DNA of 64,000 nucleotides from Moesziomyces globuligerus (GCA_030849465.1 JARVLF010000006.1:1240001-1304000), one strand, 5' to 3'. Positions 18,570 through 29,479 are shown, counted from the stretch's first letter. Notes: generated by a model not told the origin, from the letters alone. Translations and numbers: made by a program.

Positions 18570-21497
18570 GGCTCGCCTCTGCCGCTTGGCAGTCTCGTTG
18601 CAGCGGACGGCGATGGCTCGGAGTAGCGCGCGCGTGCAACGTGCCTGTATCTTTGCTTGCACAAACAGTGTCTGCGTGCAGCCTGGGGAGAAAGGCGCGA
18701 CCGAAATACGACCGGATGCTGCGCATGAGAGCTGAAATGGTGGGGCCCATGGTTCGCAAGGCGAGAGCTTCTGACTCGGATGAGAGGGAGCTATTGTTGA
18801 TCGGGTTTGCGCGCAAGCTTCGCGGCAACGCTCCAGCGGCAATCTCAGCGGCTCCGACCGTCGCTTTTGTCTCGCGCGTGCGCGCGCGCGGGGCGAGCTG
18901 GCCCAGCATATGCTATCATACAGCAGCATTGCTCGACTTCATTTCGGGTGTGCTAACTCGGCTCGGCGTCCTCTCTTCTCGGTCCTCTGCGCAGGCTTAC
19001 AATGAGAGGGGCGACTCAAGCCTCCTTGTACTTGCGGGGTTCCTCTGGGGGCTGCTGGATCTCAGACAATGTGCCGCCAAGCAAAGCGCCGCGAAACGCC
19101 CCTGGAGAAGAGCTCATTCGGTCGCGTTCCGCAAGACGCCGGGCAAATAATGCACACTGCTGGCGCATATGCACGGGCGCACTTGACCTGCTTCCAACAG
19201 CAGCCCATCCGGTGAAGCTTTCGGGGAGGATGGTGCTGAGACGAGAAAGCCTCGAGCGGCGGTCGTGATTGCGTCGAGAGTGCTGAGAAGAGTAGAGGTC
19301 AAGGTGGGCGATTGACTCATACGCCGAGAGCAATGGCACGCCACGGGTTGCAAGCCTTGCTGTTGCGACGCTTCTTGGGGCACTGGACCGGATGGACGCG
19401 TCCCGGCGGCAGGCTGATATGGGGGCAAAGATGGAGGGAGGGTGACATGTCATGAGCGATGACAAGAAGCCAAGCGGGCGCGTGAGCACGGAGGTCCGAA
19501 GCCTAAACGGTGGATTCCCTCGTGTCGAAGGCAACCGAGTCGCCAAGCATGCCAAAGCTTGTTTTGCCGCACCGAGCCAAACGCACGGGCATGTCCGGCT
19601 GTGCAGAGCAAGGTCGAGACGAGTGTCGACGTCGCCGTCCCGCTCGATGCTCTTGGGCTGGGGATGTTGACCGGTCGCGACTCCATCATCGCGTGCGCAG
19701 GTGGCTGGGTGCGGCTCGGCTCCACAATTTTCCTGGGCGATGAAACGACGGAATGCGCCGATGCAGAGCCAAGCGGGGCGGAGCGGAGCAAGCCAAGGTT
19801 GGGATGAGCTCGAGCGCGCAGAGTAGCTCACGCGAGACGCGTCGGATGAAATCTCTGACGAGCTGGTCGCCAATCACAGCCGAGGGCTGGACATTGTGGG
19901 TGTGCCAAAGTCAGGACGCCACCGATGCTGTTTGTTGCGCATGGAATCGAAGCAGCGTGAGTCCAAGCATGAGCGCAGGCACGTCCGGCCAAAGTTTCAT
20001 TCTCTTCGGCGCGAGCAACAATTGGATCTGCATTGGCCTTTCTCGCAGGGATGCCTCGCAGGAATGCCTCGCAGAGCATGACAGTATGCCCAAACTCAGG
20101 TCGAGAGCCAAGGGCGGTGGGTGATGGGCCAAGCGACGCACCAGCATCGAGCGCGCATACAGTACACTCTCGGTGCGCGTGGCCAAAAAAAGCATCCGTC
20201 TGACGGCGGGCGGTAGCAAGCAGTGGCGTCGCCTCACGTTGCAGAGGCATCCCGTTTCGGATATCACGCCGACCCCGCAGAGGGCGAGGCAGGCAAGGCT
20301 GGACTGGTTTGACGAGGTACAGCCTCCGCAAGTGTCTTGATGAGGCTCGGAGGTTCCGATGGGAAACCCGGGCTCCTGGAGATCTGCTGCTGTTGCGGCA
20401 GCCCGCTGTGCCAATCATCCGGGAGCGCCGAGCGAGGCTCGACTTGGACGGCTCAGAGTGCATCGGATTCATGGGAAGCGTATGAAGTCGCTGACGCTGC
20501 GAGCCAACCAGCCAGTCAGCCAGGCAACCAGCAGGCAGCCAGCTTGCGGCATCTACCGAAGCGAGGTACACGTCGCAAGATTCGCGCTTCACATCAAGAT
20601 GGATCGGCATCAGGCAGCGGCGACTGTACGGTGGCCAAAGTTGCAAGCGCAAGACGCTCCCCCGAGCTTGCAGAGCTTGCAAGCATCCGTCGGTCCCTTG
20701 ACAATCCATCCTGGATGCTCCCCACCCCGCTCCCAATCACACAATAGCACTCCTCCCAGGAAAGCGTGGGAACTTTGCAGCAGAAGCATCAAGCTCACTT
20801 GCATACGAAATTTATCCAGTCTCGAGTGCGCATCACCTTGTGCATTTTCGCAGTGATGTGCCTCGCTGCTCCGACGCAAGACCAGGCACACCGCTGCTGC
20901 TGTGCCTTTTCCAAGCCAACGCATCATCCAAGCGAGAGCGCATTGACACCTGTCGACACACGTCACGCACACACCCCTTTGGCCTTTTTTTTCTCTTTTC
21001 TTGCCTCGCCTCGAGTGATGAAAATTCATCGGAGCAATCAAGAAGCTGCCGCAAATCTGTGGGCCTGAACCGACAGGTCCAGCGTGCCTCGCAGCACCTC
21101 GGTGCCCTTGCGTCAGGATGAAACGGATGCGCCCTCCCTCGCTGCTCAGCCCGGCATTCTCTCCCGTCTGGGGAAAGGTGCAGAGCGTCACTTAGCGTCG
21201 ACTGAATCCAACAGCGCCCATCTCGCCTCGTTAGGCGTAGTCACACGTGCACTACGCCCCGCTCGTTTGCGCTTGACTGACTCTATCCAAATCTGGGCGG
21301 TACCTAGCGAGAACAGCGTTCCGCATCCCTCTCATCGTTCAGCTTAAAAGGCGACCAAGCCAAAGAGGCCTGCTCGCACTGAGTCGTCGCATCCCCTCCA
21401 CTCGCCTTTCCAGGCTCTAGTTGTCCACTTTGTACCTCAACAGATACGTTCCCTTCCTATCACAGCACATGCGGCTTGGTCCCTCTTGCTCGGCAGC
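18570..21497. other. 2.9-kb gene-free region upstream of the forkhead gene
   Basis: Long region on the promoter side of the forkhead gene. Frames of 285 and 302 codons exist on the minus strand (19016-19873; 19828-20736) but show no domain, and their composition is that of out-of-frame sequence. Small imperfect repeats are present: CCAG/GCAG units at about 20505-20545 and a duplicated ATGCCTCGCAG near 20050-20075. A long regulatory region or a non-coding transcript would both fit. Confidence 0.45.
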
Positions 21498-22876
21498 ATG
21501 TATTTATCTCAGCCGCGAGACATCATCACCTCCCTTTCACCAGGATGCTCGCGAGGCACTACCCTTCATGCGTGTCTAGCTGATCGCGATCGTCACTCGT
21601 CGAGTGCGTCCTTGGTCTCGGACCGACCTTCATCCAGCAGTCCGGCGTCTGACACTTCGGCTGCGAGATTTGCTTTCTCCCAGCCGCAGCAGACTCGCGC
21701 TCCATCGCATTCGGTGAGATACCCTCACGACACCATGCCAGCCGAGCCCATCGCTTGGTCTCTCGATCGGTCCAAGCTGGACGCCGGCATGGTCTCTTTC
21801 CCTGGCACGCAGCGACGCTCCTTGTCTCGCTGGATTCGATCGCAGCACTTCCAGAGCGTGTGGGAGAGCATGGATCCCGGCACCGTCGAGACACGTCCTC
21901 CGCATCCCTACACGGAGCTCATCAAGCTCTGCATCCTCAAGCGGCGCGAGGGCAAGCTAACGCTCAACCAGCTCTACCGAGATCTCGAGGACAAGTTCCC
22001 CTTCTTTGCAAGCTCAGCCAAGGGCAAGGGATGGAAGGTAAGTCGAGCGTCACCCTCGCCTTGCTGCGACCCGTTTCTGACGTGCATTTCGCACTTGTTC
22101 GTGATTGGCAGAACACGCTCCGACACAATCTCTCCACGCAGCCGTACTTCATCAAGCTCGAGCGCGAGCACGGCCAGCTGGGCAAAGGCCACTACTGGGC
22201 GTACTGCCCTGATCTGGAGAAGCCCACCTCGCTCGCACAGAGCTCGGTGGTGCAGCTGTCATCGCTGTGGCCTCCGTCGGCGACCTCGGCTTCGGCGGCG
22301 CTTCCGGACATTTTGACGAGCGCAGCGAGCAGCTGGGCCGACTTGGCCCTGGCGCCGCACTCATCGCCGAGCGCGAGATCGCCTCCCATGGCGGCGGGGG
22401 CGGACCGTCCGCGGTGGGATCGCCGTCGCGACAGCTTCCACGTGCGGCTCGAGCGGTCGAGGTACTTGAGCGAGACGGGCGCTGCTGGTGCGGCTGACGA
22501 GGCTGAGCGCTTCGAACCGGCAAACACGCCGCCTCGCCGGTTTTCCGGGCCGGTTCTCGCCTCGCGTGGGGCGCGTAATGATCCGGTGGGGCTGCTGCGC
22601 ATGCGGGCCGCGACCGTCTCGAGCGCGCGGCCGCAGAGCGAGCCCGAGCGCCGCACGCGCTTCTGGCCGCCGCCGGCCTCGTCGCCCACCTCGCCCTGGT
22701 CCGAGTGCAGCCGCGACTCGGGCGAGCGGCGCGACGATGTGGCCGCTCGCCCCGCGCTGCCGACGCTTCCCGAGCTCCCGCCCACGCCGCCCCGCACCAG
22801 CCTCGGCGACTACTACCTCTCGCACCCCATCGCCACGCGCCGCTCGCGCTCGCCCGCGCGCTCCGCACTCGCCTGA
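21498..22876 (+). CDS. Forkhead (winged-helix) transcription factor
   Basis: DNA-binding regulator, nuclear. Exon 1 21498-22037 and exon 2 22112-22876 (intron GTAAGT...CAG, 74 nt, between codons) give 434 residues. The forkhead domain spans about residues 134-214 and is split by the intron: RPPHPYTELIKLCILKRREGK, LTLNQLYRDLEDKFPFF, KGKGWK|NTLRHNLSTQPYFIK, GQLGKGHYWAYCPD. The recognition helix residues N..RHNLS are intact. The rest is Ser/Pro/Arg-rich, including SPTSPWSE and LPELPPTPPRTS, possible proline-directed phosphorylation sites. A second in-frame ATG at 21735 (CACCATGCC context, MPAEPIAWS) would give 355 residues and may be the main start. The orthologue (Fkh, Hcm1 or a smut-specific member) cannot be decided without a tree. 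Confidence 0.88.
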
Positions 22877-22891
22877 TCGCCTCGCGCATCG

Positions 22892-22992
22892 ATCTGTACA
22901 GCTGTCCACGCTGCCGCTTGTCCTCCGCACCTCATCTTACCACCCGAGACCACTCTGTGCGCTCCGCACCAATCTGTACAGCTGTCCACGCT
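22892..22992. repeat. 21-bp direct repeat, 80 bp apart
   Basis: ATCTGTACAGCTGTCCACGC plus a following T occurs at 22892-22912 and again at 22972-22992, just past the forkhead stop codon. Short flanking similarity (CCCGAGACCA) recurs downstream of both copies. It contains the palindromic core TGTACA and CAGCTG. Function unknown; it could be a remnant of a local duplication in the 3' UTR. Confidence 0.7.
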
Positions 22993-23311
22993 CCGTCCTC
23001 TCGTTTTGCAGCTTAGGTACGTCCCGAGACCAGTGTTGAACAATGCCATGTCGTCCCATCTCGACGCTTGCTTTCTCGCTCCTTTGGCTTGAGCGGACCC
23101 AGTCTGTCTCGAGCTGCTTTCGATTGTTGCATGGTGGTTGAGGGTTGATGCATGATGGTTGGCGGTTGATGTGTGATGTCTGGTCTTGGGGGGCGGACGA
23201 GGGGGATGCGTTGAACTTGGCGAGGTGAGCTCGCACGCCTGCTCTGCGTCCACGTCGCACTCTCGACCTCGATCCACGACTTGTCCTGGGCGCTGCTTTT
23301 CCTGGCCCCCC

Positions 23312-23335
23312 GGGGGGGGGGGGGGGGGGGGGGGG
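23312..23335 (+). repeat. 24-nt poly-G tract
   Basis: An uninterrupted run of 24 G, preceded by six C, on the plus strand in the convergent 3' region. Such runs can form G-quadruplex or hairpin structures and are prone to length errors in sequencing. Confidence 0.85.
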
Positions 23336-23502
23336 ACTTGCGCACGGCCTTTTCCCCTCAGCCCGCTTGGCTCAATGGGACACCACACGGCGCGGGCAGT
23401 AAGAAAAGTGACTGCACCCAAGGCACACTCTGGGACCGAAACAAACCATGACATTGGGGGCGTAAAGAAGCGTACAAGTGTTGAAAACATGATGCATGAA
23501 AT

Positions 23503-23532
23503 CGAAACCGAAACCGAAACCGAAACCGGAAC
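23503..23532 (+). repeat. CGAAAC hexamer microsatellite
   Basis: Four CGAAAC units followed by one CGGAAC, immediately downstream of the coiled-coil gene's stop codon. Confidence 0.7.
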
Positions 23533-23539
23533 CGGGGGG

Positions 23540-26500
23540 TTAGAGGGCAAAGAGGATGCCTTCGTTTGCGGTGGCACGCGTAAAGTCGAGGGCGGCGATA
23601 TGCGAAGGCGCTGGAGGCCGAACGGCCGACTTACGGACATACCTCCTGGCGACCGAGTGTCTCGTCTCGTCGTCATCGTCCTGGGTGGTCCAGGAGACAT
23701 TCGCCTCGACATCGATCGCGGCGCCGGAGAATGCACCGGGTGCATGGGGGTTGCACATCTGCGTTGCGGCGGCCGCCGCCGTGACGGCGGCACCGGACTG
23801 GTTGGTGAGGTACCCGCTCAGGCCGGAAAACGCGCCGCTCAAACCCTGCAGACTCATCCTGCTGAGCGCCCGCGAGCCGATCGCGGCCAGACTCGACGCC
23901 GACGACGCGTGCGCCTCGTGTCCAAACACCTGCGACGCCTTAACCGCGCCGGCGTGCGAGGTCGAGTCGAAGCTCTCGCGCAGATATGCCGACCGCGCCA
24001 CGGGCGGCCTCTTACCCCACACGCTAGCACTACGCGCCACCCCGCCGTACACCGGCCTGCCATCCTTGTTGATCCTCGCCGTCGGCAGCACGCCGTTGGC
24101 CTGCACCACGATCGGCGGCAGATCGAGCGCCTCGTCGCTCGTGCTCAGCGCAGGCAGCCGGTCCTCGCGCAGAATGCCGAAAAAGTCCTCGACGCTCTCC
24201 GGCCCGCTCGCCAGCTTGCGCGAGCGCGACCGCCCCCACTCGAAGCTCCACTCGCGGTGAAACTCGGGCCTTGGACTCGGAGTGCGCTGCGGCGTCGACG
24301 GCGCCGCCCCGCTCTCGCCCGAGCTCGACGCCGACGACGCATTGACGCTGTGCTCCTGGCACACGTACGCCTCGCCGGAACGGCACAGGTCCGGCGTCGG
24401 TGGCGCAACCTCGGCCTCGGCATCTTGGAACGACGTCGCGCCAAAGCTCGACTCGCTCTCCAGACTCGGCCTCACCTCGCCCGCTTCGACGTCGATCCAC
24501 GCCGGGCTGCCGGGCGCATCGAGCGTCGAGTGCTTGTCCAGCGCAGCGCTCAGCGTACCGTTGCTCCCCTCGACACTCTCCGAGACCTCCGAGACCTCCT
24601 CGATCTCGTCCAGCGTCTGCAGACTGCCCATGCCGAGCCCGACAAGCTCGCTCTCGCTCGCCGGCAGCTTGGCCGAGAACGAGTCGGAGAGATCCGACTC
24701 ATTGTCCGTGTGCACCGTGTCGTCGGTCGCCGTCATGGAGAGCGAGGCGCTGCTCTGCGACTGCCCGAAGCTGCCCATGCTCGAGTCGTAGGCAAACACG
24801 TGGCGCTTGTTCTTGCCCAGCACGCCGCTCGAGCGGCGACCCGAGCTGAACGAGCCCAAGCCCTCGCGGCTCTCGTCTGCCGAGCTGAAGCTCTGCTCCG
24901 CAGTCTCGGCCTTGTCGTTCGCAGCAGCAGCAGCATCAGCAGCAGCAGCCTGCGGCGCTTCGCGCTGCAGACGGGCGACCTCCTCCTTGGCGTGCAGGTG
25001 CTGCCTGCGCTCGTGCTCGAGGCTGCCGGCGAGGTTAAAGATCTGCTGGCGCATCTCGGCGAGCAGCTTGGTGATCTGCGGCGGCGCCTCTTCGCTCCCG
25101 ACGCTCGGCGAGAGTCTGGGCGTCGCCGAGAGGTTCGGGCTGACCGCGCCCAGGTTGGGACTCCGGAGCACCGCCGCCAGATCGAGCTGGGGCTGGTCCA
25201 ACGCGGCCCAGACGCCCAGGTCGTCGGCGGGCACCTCTGCGTCCATGCGCTCGATGGCGTCCGTGAGCTGCTTGATGCGCAGCCTCGCCGCCGCCTTCAG
25301 CTTGCGCGCGTCGTCCGCCTTGGTCTTTTCCGTGCGCAGCGTCTTCTCCAGGTCCTGGCAGCGCGAGCGCCAGCCCTCAATGTCGTCCTGGAGCACCTCG
25401 CGCTCGGCGTGCAGGTCCTCGAGCTGCTCCTTGGCCTGGTCGAGCTCGGCGCGGAGCGCCTCGGCCGCCTCTTCCGCCTTGCTCGCCGCCGTCTCTGCGC
25501 GCTGGGCTCGATCAAAGAGGTGCTCCTCCTTGTCCATGTTCCACTGCTCGAGCTCGGCGCGTTCGCGGGCGCCGCGCTCGGTCTCGGTGGCGAGCTCACG
25601 CTCGAGCCGCTCGACCTGCTTCTTGGTCGACTCGAGCAGCGCCGCGTCGCGGCTCGCCTTGACCTTGAGTTCGTCGTGCACAGCAAGGGGCACGCCGCCG
25701 AAGCCGGCGATCGAGTCCGACGCCGAATGCGACGAGGGCGACTCGGGCACCGCGGCCGTCGATGGCTTGTAGATGATCGACGAGCGGCGGGCCGCGCGAC
25801 TCGAGCCCGTCGAGGAGCCGGCGAGGGATGCGGAGAAGTCGCTGTCGCGAGACGACGAGCCCGAAGCGATCGCCGCTGTGGAAGGACCCATGATGAGGCT
25901 GCGGCGGCGCTGTGCATTGGCGGACGCGCTCGAGTTGCTCGCCGAAGCCGAAGAGGCGCCCGATTCCATGATGGCAGCGAGGGAAGCCTGGCTACCGAGA
26001 CGGAGGGTGCGCATGCCCTGACGCGACGAGGAGCTCGCCGACGAAGACGAGCCAGACTCGCCGGTTGACGGCGTAGTCGAAGGTGCGATGAACGATCGTC
26101 GGTGGTCGCGGAGGATCTGCTGCTGCAGTTCTTCGAGCTGACGCTTCTCGTCGGCAGCTTCAGCATCAGGAGCGGAGGCGACGGTCTGTGCGGCTGTTGC
26201 ACTTGGCGATGCGGAGCTGGCCTCGTTGACGGGGCTTGCGCTATCGGCCTCGGGTTCCTGTGCGATCTTGGCCAGATCCGGGCAGGTGGCGCTGCGACTG
26301 GGCATCGAGTCGGTGGTATCCGACAGCTCGTCGGCCAGAACCGCGGGTGTGGCCTTGGGCGTCGTCTCGTCGGCGATCGAGGCGCTGAGCAGCGGCGAGG
26401 TGGCAAAGTTGGGCATCGAGGGACTGGTGACGAGGCCGTTACGGAGCGAGGGAGTGAGGTAGAGGCTGGGCGGGCGCGACTTGAGCTTGAGCGGCTTGGG

Positions 26501-28207
26501 AGCGAGGCTGGTGCGTCTGTTGCGCTTGACGATCTCGTCCTCGGCTTCGCGGCGCTGTTTGCGCAGCTCGTGCTCGGCAGAGGTGCGGCCGTCTGCAGGC
26601 ATGTCGAGGCTGGCGCGTTCGCGAGTGGGCGAGGCGTCGTCCTCTTCCTCCTCTTCCATGAGCGTGCCGAGTCCTTCGGGTTGTGGCGACTCGGCGCGTG
26701 CGATCATCGACTCGGGCCTACCGGGGCTGCTCAGGTACGAGCTCGACAGCGCGGGAGACGAGAAGCCGGTCGCGAGGAGTGGGGCGGACGAGGGCGGAGC
26801 GAGCGAGTTGATACCCCAGCTGTGCCGACGGCTGGAGCTGGAGGCAAAGGTGGACGAGGTAGGCGTAGAAGCCGTGGCCTCGGTGGCCGCGGCTGGCTGT
26901 TGGTTCCAGCTGGCGCGTCGCTCGTTGATCTCGTTCTGATGGATCTCGTCGAGGTTGGGGATCTGGATGCTTTCGGTGCGTGTGTGGCTGGAGAGACGCC
27001 TGGAAGCGCGAGAGCCCTTGGCCGGGGCGGAGTCGTCCTGAAGCTTTTGAGCTGGGGCGGTGCGGCCTTCGAGCTTTTCGAGCGCGGTGAGGCGGTCTTC
27101 TGCGCTCTCGTCGGCCTCTTCCGCCGCATCGGCGAGTGCTTTCCTCCAATCCCACTGCTGTGCAACCTCACGAGGCTGGGCGCTGGTGGAGGTGGAGCTG
27201 GGCTCGGACGCGCCAAAGAGAAGGCTGGCAGACGGCAGATTGGACATGCGGGAGCTGCGGCGTCGGGTCGAGGTGGTGACGTGCATGGGCGAAGTGGTGG
27301 GGGCCATATCGAGGCCGAGGCCAGCGGCGAGGCCACCCATGATCTCCATGCTATCGCGCTTTGTGGCGACGCTGGGGGTGCGTGCGTGGCGGCTGATGCG
27401 TCGCGAGTGGCGCGCGTTGGGCACGCTGGGAGACGGCGCCATGCTTGCAGCGCTGGCGCGAGAGGCTGCACCGTCAAAGAGAGCTGCAGAGACGGGGGCG
27501 ACGTTGCTGAGGCGCTTGGCCGAGACCAAAGAAGCGGGCCGGAGTGCTTGGGAGGCCGAACCGCCAAAGAGCGCGGCCGAGTCGAGGAACTGTTGGGAGA
27601 GGCGATGGGACGGGGCCGGCGCCGAGGTGGTGGAGGAGGAAGCGAGGTTGTCGTCGGCGTCGGCGCGGTGCTCGATGGCGATGACGACGGGCTCTTCCTT
27701 CTTTGCGCCGAGCATGGCGATGCTGACGGGGCGTGCGCGCGATAGCGTTCTGGAATGCGAGCGGGAATGCGAACGAGCATGGACCGCCGAGGCAGCGACG
27801 ATGGAAGTGGGACGGGTTTGTGCTGGTGTCGAGGATGAGGCGATGAGCTGCGCCTGGTTCCAGAGCGCGTTAGGGGTGATTGAGATGGAGCCGGCGCGCG
27901 AGTGGCCGCGTGCGTGGCCGTTGCGGGATGCAGAGCGCGTGTGTGATGTTGCCGAGTCGGTGGAGGCGGCGATGGGATTGGATGCTTGGGAAGCGATCTG
28001 GCTTGACAGAGCCTGTGCGACGTCGGCGGAGCGAGGCGCTGAGTCTGTGCGGGAGTGATTGGAGGAGGAAGAGTTGCGCTTCTGGGCCATGAGGGCCTGC
28101 TTTGCCCTGTAGCTCTTGAGCTTTTTCTTTGCGGAGAGGATCTGCTCGCCGCGATCCCGAGCAGAGGCCGAGGAGCCGGCGGCAACGTCTGGCGTGGATG
28201 GGGACAT
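23540..28207 (-). CDS. Large coiled-coil protein, possible golgin-like
   Basis: 1,555 residues from the ATG at 28207 (MSPSTPDVAAGSS); the upstream TTG is not a start. Function not recognised with certainty. Near the N-terminus is EQILSAKKKLKSYRAKQ, a short basic motif that recalls the AAAKKKL-type start of GM130/Bug1 golgins (inference, weak). Residues 30-830 are mostly Ser/Ala/Arg-rich and look disordered. A strong coiled coil runs from about 839 to 1000 (ESTKKQVERLERELATETERG, AEALRAELDQAKEQLEDLHAE, DIEGWRSRCQDLEKTLRTEK), with a second at about 1040-1085. The C-terminal 150 residues contain a less acidic stretch (GKRPPVARSAYLRESFDS, LSRMSLQGLSGAFSGLSGYL). No transmembrane segment is evident in the body. 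The gene is intronless as read and tandem with the 29480 gene. A septin- or cytoskeleton-associated scaffold is an equal possibility. Confidence 0.8.
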   Translation of the reverse strand: MSPSTPDVAAGSSASARDRGEQILSAKKKLKSYRAKQALMAQKRNSSSSNHSRTDSAPRSADVAQALSSQIASQASNPIAASTDSATSHTRSASRNGHARGHSRAGSISITPNALWNQAQLIASSSTPAQTRPTSIVAASAVHARSHSRSHSRTLSRARPVSIAMLGAKKEEPVVIAIEHRADADDNLASSSTTSAPAPSHRLSQQFLDSAALFGGSASQALRPASLVSAKRLSNVAPVSAALFDGAASRASAASMAPSPSVPNARHSRRISRHARTPSVATKRDSMEIMGGLAAGLGLDMAPTTSPMHVTTSTRRRSSRMSNLPSASLLFGASEPSSTSTSAQPREVAQQWDWRKALADAAEEADESAEDRLTALEKLEGRTAPAQKLQDDSAPAKGSRASRRLSSHTRTESIQIPNLDEIHQNEINERRASWNQQPAAATEATASTPTSSTFASSSSRRHSWGINSLAPPSSAPLLATGFSSPALSSSYLSSPGRPESMIARAESPQPEGLGTLMEEEEEDDASPTRERASLDMPADGRTSAEHELRKQRREAEDEIVKRNRRTSLAPKPLKLKSRPPSLYLTPSLRNGLVTSPSMPNFATSPLLSASIADETTPKATPAVLADELSDTTDSMPSRSATCPDLAKIAQEPEADSASPVNEASSASPSATAAQTVASAPDAEAADEKRQLEELQQQILRDHRRSFIAPSTTPSTGESGSSSSASSSSRQGMRTLRLGSQASLAAIMESGASSASASNSSASANAQRRRSLIMGPSTAAIASGSSSRDSDFSASLAGSSTGSSRAARRSSIIYKPSTAAVPESPSSHSASDSIAGFGGVPLAVHDELKVKASRDAALLESTKKQVERLERELATETERGARERAELEQWNMDKEEHLFDRAQRAETAASKAEEAAEALRAELDQAKEQLEDLHAEREVLQDDIEGWRSRCQDLEKTLRTEKTKADDARKLKAAARLRIKQLTDAIERMDAEVPADDLGVWAALDQPQLDLAAVLRSPNLGAVSPNLSATPRLSPSVGSEEAPPQITKLLAEMRQQIFNLAGSLEHERRQHLHAKEEVARLQREAPQAAAADAAAAANDKAETAEQSFSSADESREGLGSFSSGRRSSGVLGKNKRHVFAYDSSMGSFGQSQSSASLSMTATDDTVHTDNESDLSDSFSAKLPASESELVGLGMGSLQTLDEIEEVSEVSESVEGSNGTLSAALDKHSTLDAPGSPAWIDVEAGEVRPSLESESSFGATSFQDAEAEVAPPTPDLCRSGEAYVCQEHSVNASSASSSGESGAAPSTPQRTPSPRPEFHREWSFEWGRSRSRKLASGPESVEDFFGILREDRLPALSTSDEALDLPPIVVQANGVLPTARINKDGRPVYGGVARSASVWGKRPPVARSAYLRESFDSTSHAGAVKASQVFGHEAHASSASSLAAIGSRALSRMSLQGLSGAFSGLSGYLTNQSGAAVTAAAAATQMCNPHAPGAFSGAAIDVEANVSWTTQDDDDETRHSVARRYVRKSAVRPPAPSHIAALDFTRATANEGILFAL

Positions 28208-29479
28208 GGTTTGCAATGCGAACTGTTCGCCGAGGCTACCGCAGTAGGCTCAGGCGGGAGTGTAAACGGACTTTGCGAGGCAAGATGGCGGACGAGAAAA
28301 CACGAGGACTTGGTGGGGTAGCTTGCAGAGTGTGGTGAGAGTGGCGAGGATGTATGCGCGTTTTGGCTGCCGGCAGCCAAGTAGAGCGTGGAGTGATTCT
28401 TTGACCAGCAAAGAAGGAAGGGTCGCCTCCCAGAGGCGAGACTGCGTGAGAGAGGTGAAGGTGTGTGGGTTGAAATGTGGTTGAGGCTCGGATCGCAGGT
28501 GCGATATTGAATGCCGCCGTTGGTGGGTTCGTGAGCGGATGCGATGATGCGTTGGGGGAGAGGAGAGGGGGAGAAGGAGTGGGGAGGTGGGAGGTGGGAT
28601 GAAGGAAGCGTTACCGCCGCGTCTGCTCGAGGCGGATGGGATGGGGGATGGGGGATGGGGGATGAGGGGATGAGGGGATGAGGGGGAGGAAGCGGAAATG
28701 AAGGTTGAGGCCGCCTGGTGCAGTGTAACTGTAGGGCTGTGCGATGCGAGGCAGCAGAGAGGGCCACAGCTGGCGCTAAGCGCTCGCTGAAAGGGAGAGG
28801 CCAAATTGTGATTCTGAGCGGAGCACACGCGGCACTCTTGGATCAAGCCAGGGGGCTGCATGCTGCAACCGCTCGCTGCAACGCTGCACACGCGCAGAGA
28901 CGCTCCACTCGCTCTCCATTCCGACTCAGGCCTTGGACCTCTTTGGATCGTCGTCGTGCCAACATCCGAGCGAGTCGAGGCAAACCAGAAACAGACTGCC
29001 ACGACGGACGATCCGATTGCGCACCGCTTTCGCTTTGGAATCTCGGCTTGGAAGCGAAGCGAGTGGCGAGTTGCGTGCGTTAGTCTAATGGCGTGCCAGC
29101 TGTCGCCGCGCTTCAACGGGCGGATGCAGAGGTAGAAATGGGGCCCTGCACGGGGGCTCCTGAAATGTGCAAGTCCGGCATGCGCCCTTCCCTCGAAAAA
29201 GGCACTGGGCCAGTGTAGCTTGCTTTGTATTGCTGCATCCAACTGAATTCAAAAATCCCTCCTTTCCTCCGGCGTGGGAAGAATCTCGCTCTCCAGCCCA
29301 ACGCGTGCTCCGATGGACGCGAGTCGCGCCTCATCACCACCACCAACCAATTTCATGCACAAATTGTTAGACCCTTGAACTGCCTCTCTCTCAGCTCTTC
29401 AACACACGACAAACGTTGGGCGAGAGCTGGCAACATGTCCATTGGCAAAAGAGATGGATGCATGACGACGAGCATGCAG
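28208..29479. other. Intergenic region with GATGGGG-type repeats
   Basis: 1.27 kb upstream of the coiled-coil gene and downstream of the next gene. A purine-rich tandem (GATGGGGGATGGGG and GATGAGGG units) lies at about 28634-28690, which on the transcribed strand of the coiled-coil gene is a CCCATC pyrimidine tract. No coding frame supported. Confidence 0.5.
28634..28690. repeat. GATGGGGG/GATGAGGG tandem repeat
   Basis: About seven units of 8-10 bp with changes G to A. It lies some 430 bp upstream of the coiled-coil start codon; on the minus strand it is CT-rich, as in many fungal promoters and leaders. Confidence 0.65.

Larger units (their letters stand above)
22877..23539. other. Convergent intergenic region with repeats and G-run
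   Basis: About 660 bp between the 3' ends of the forkhead gene (+) and the long coiled-coil gene (-). It holds a 21-bp direct repeat (22892 and 22972), a 24-nt G homopolymer (23312-23335) and five CGAAAC-type hexamers (23503-23532). No gene recognised. Confidence 0.6.

Noticed and set aside
19016..20736. Minus-strand frames of 285 and 302 codons upstream of the forkhead gene
   Set aside because: High GC makes long chance frames common; sequences show no domain, no continuous hydrophobic or helical pattern and competing frames on the other strand.
23186..26068. 960-codon plus-strand frame opposite the coiled-coil gene
   Set aside because: Antisense shadow: the minus-strand frame has ordered coiled-coil heptads and far longer continuity, whereas this one is Arg/Ala-rich with no domain.
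28138..28216. TTG at 28216 as start of the coiled-coil gene
   Set aside because: TTG is not a usual nuclear start codon in fungi and an ATG follows three codons later.
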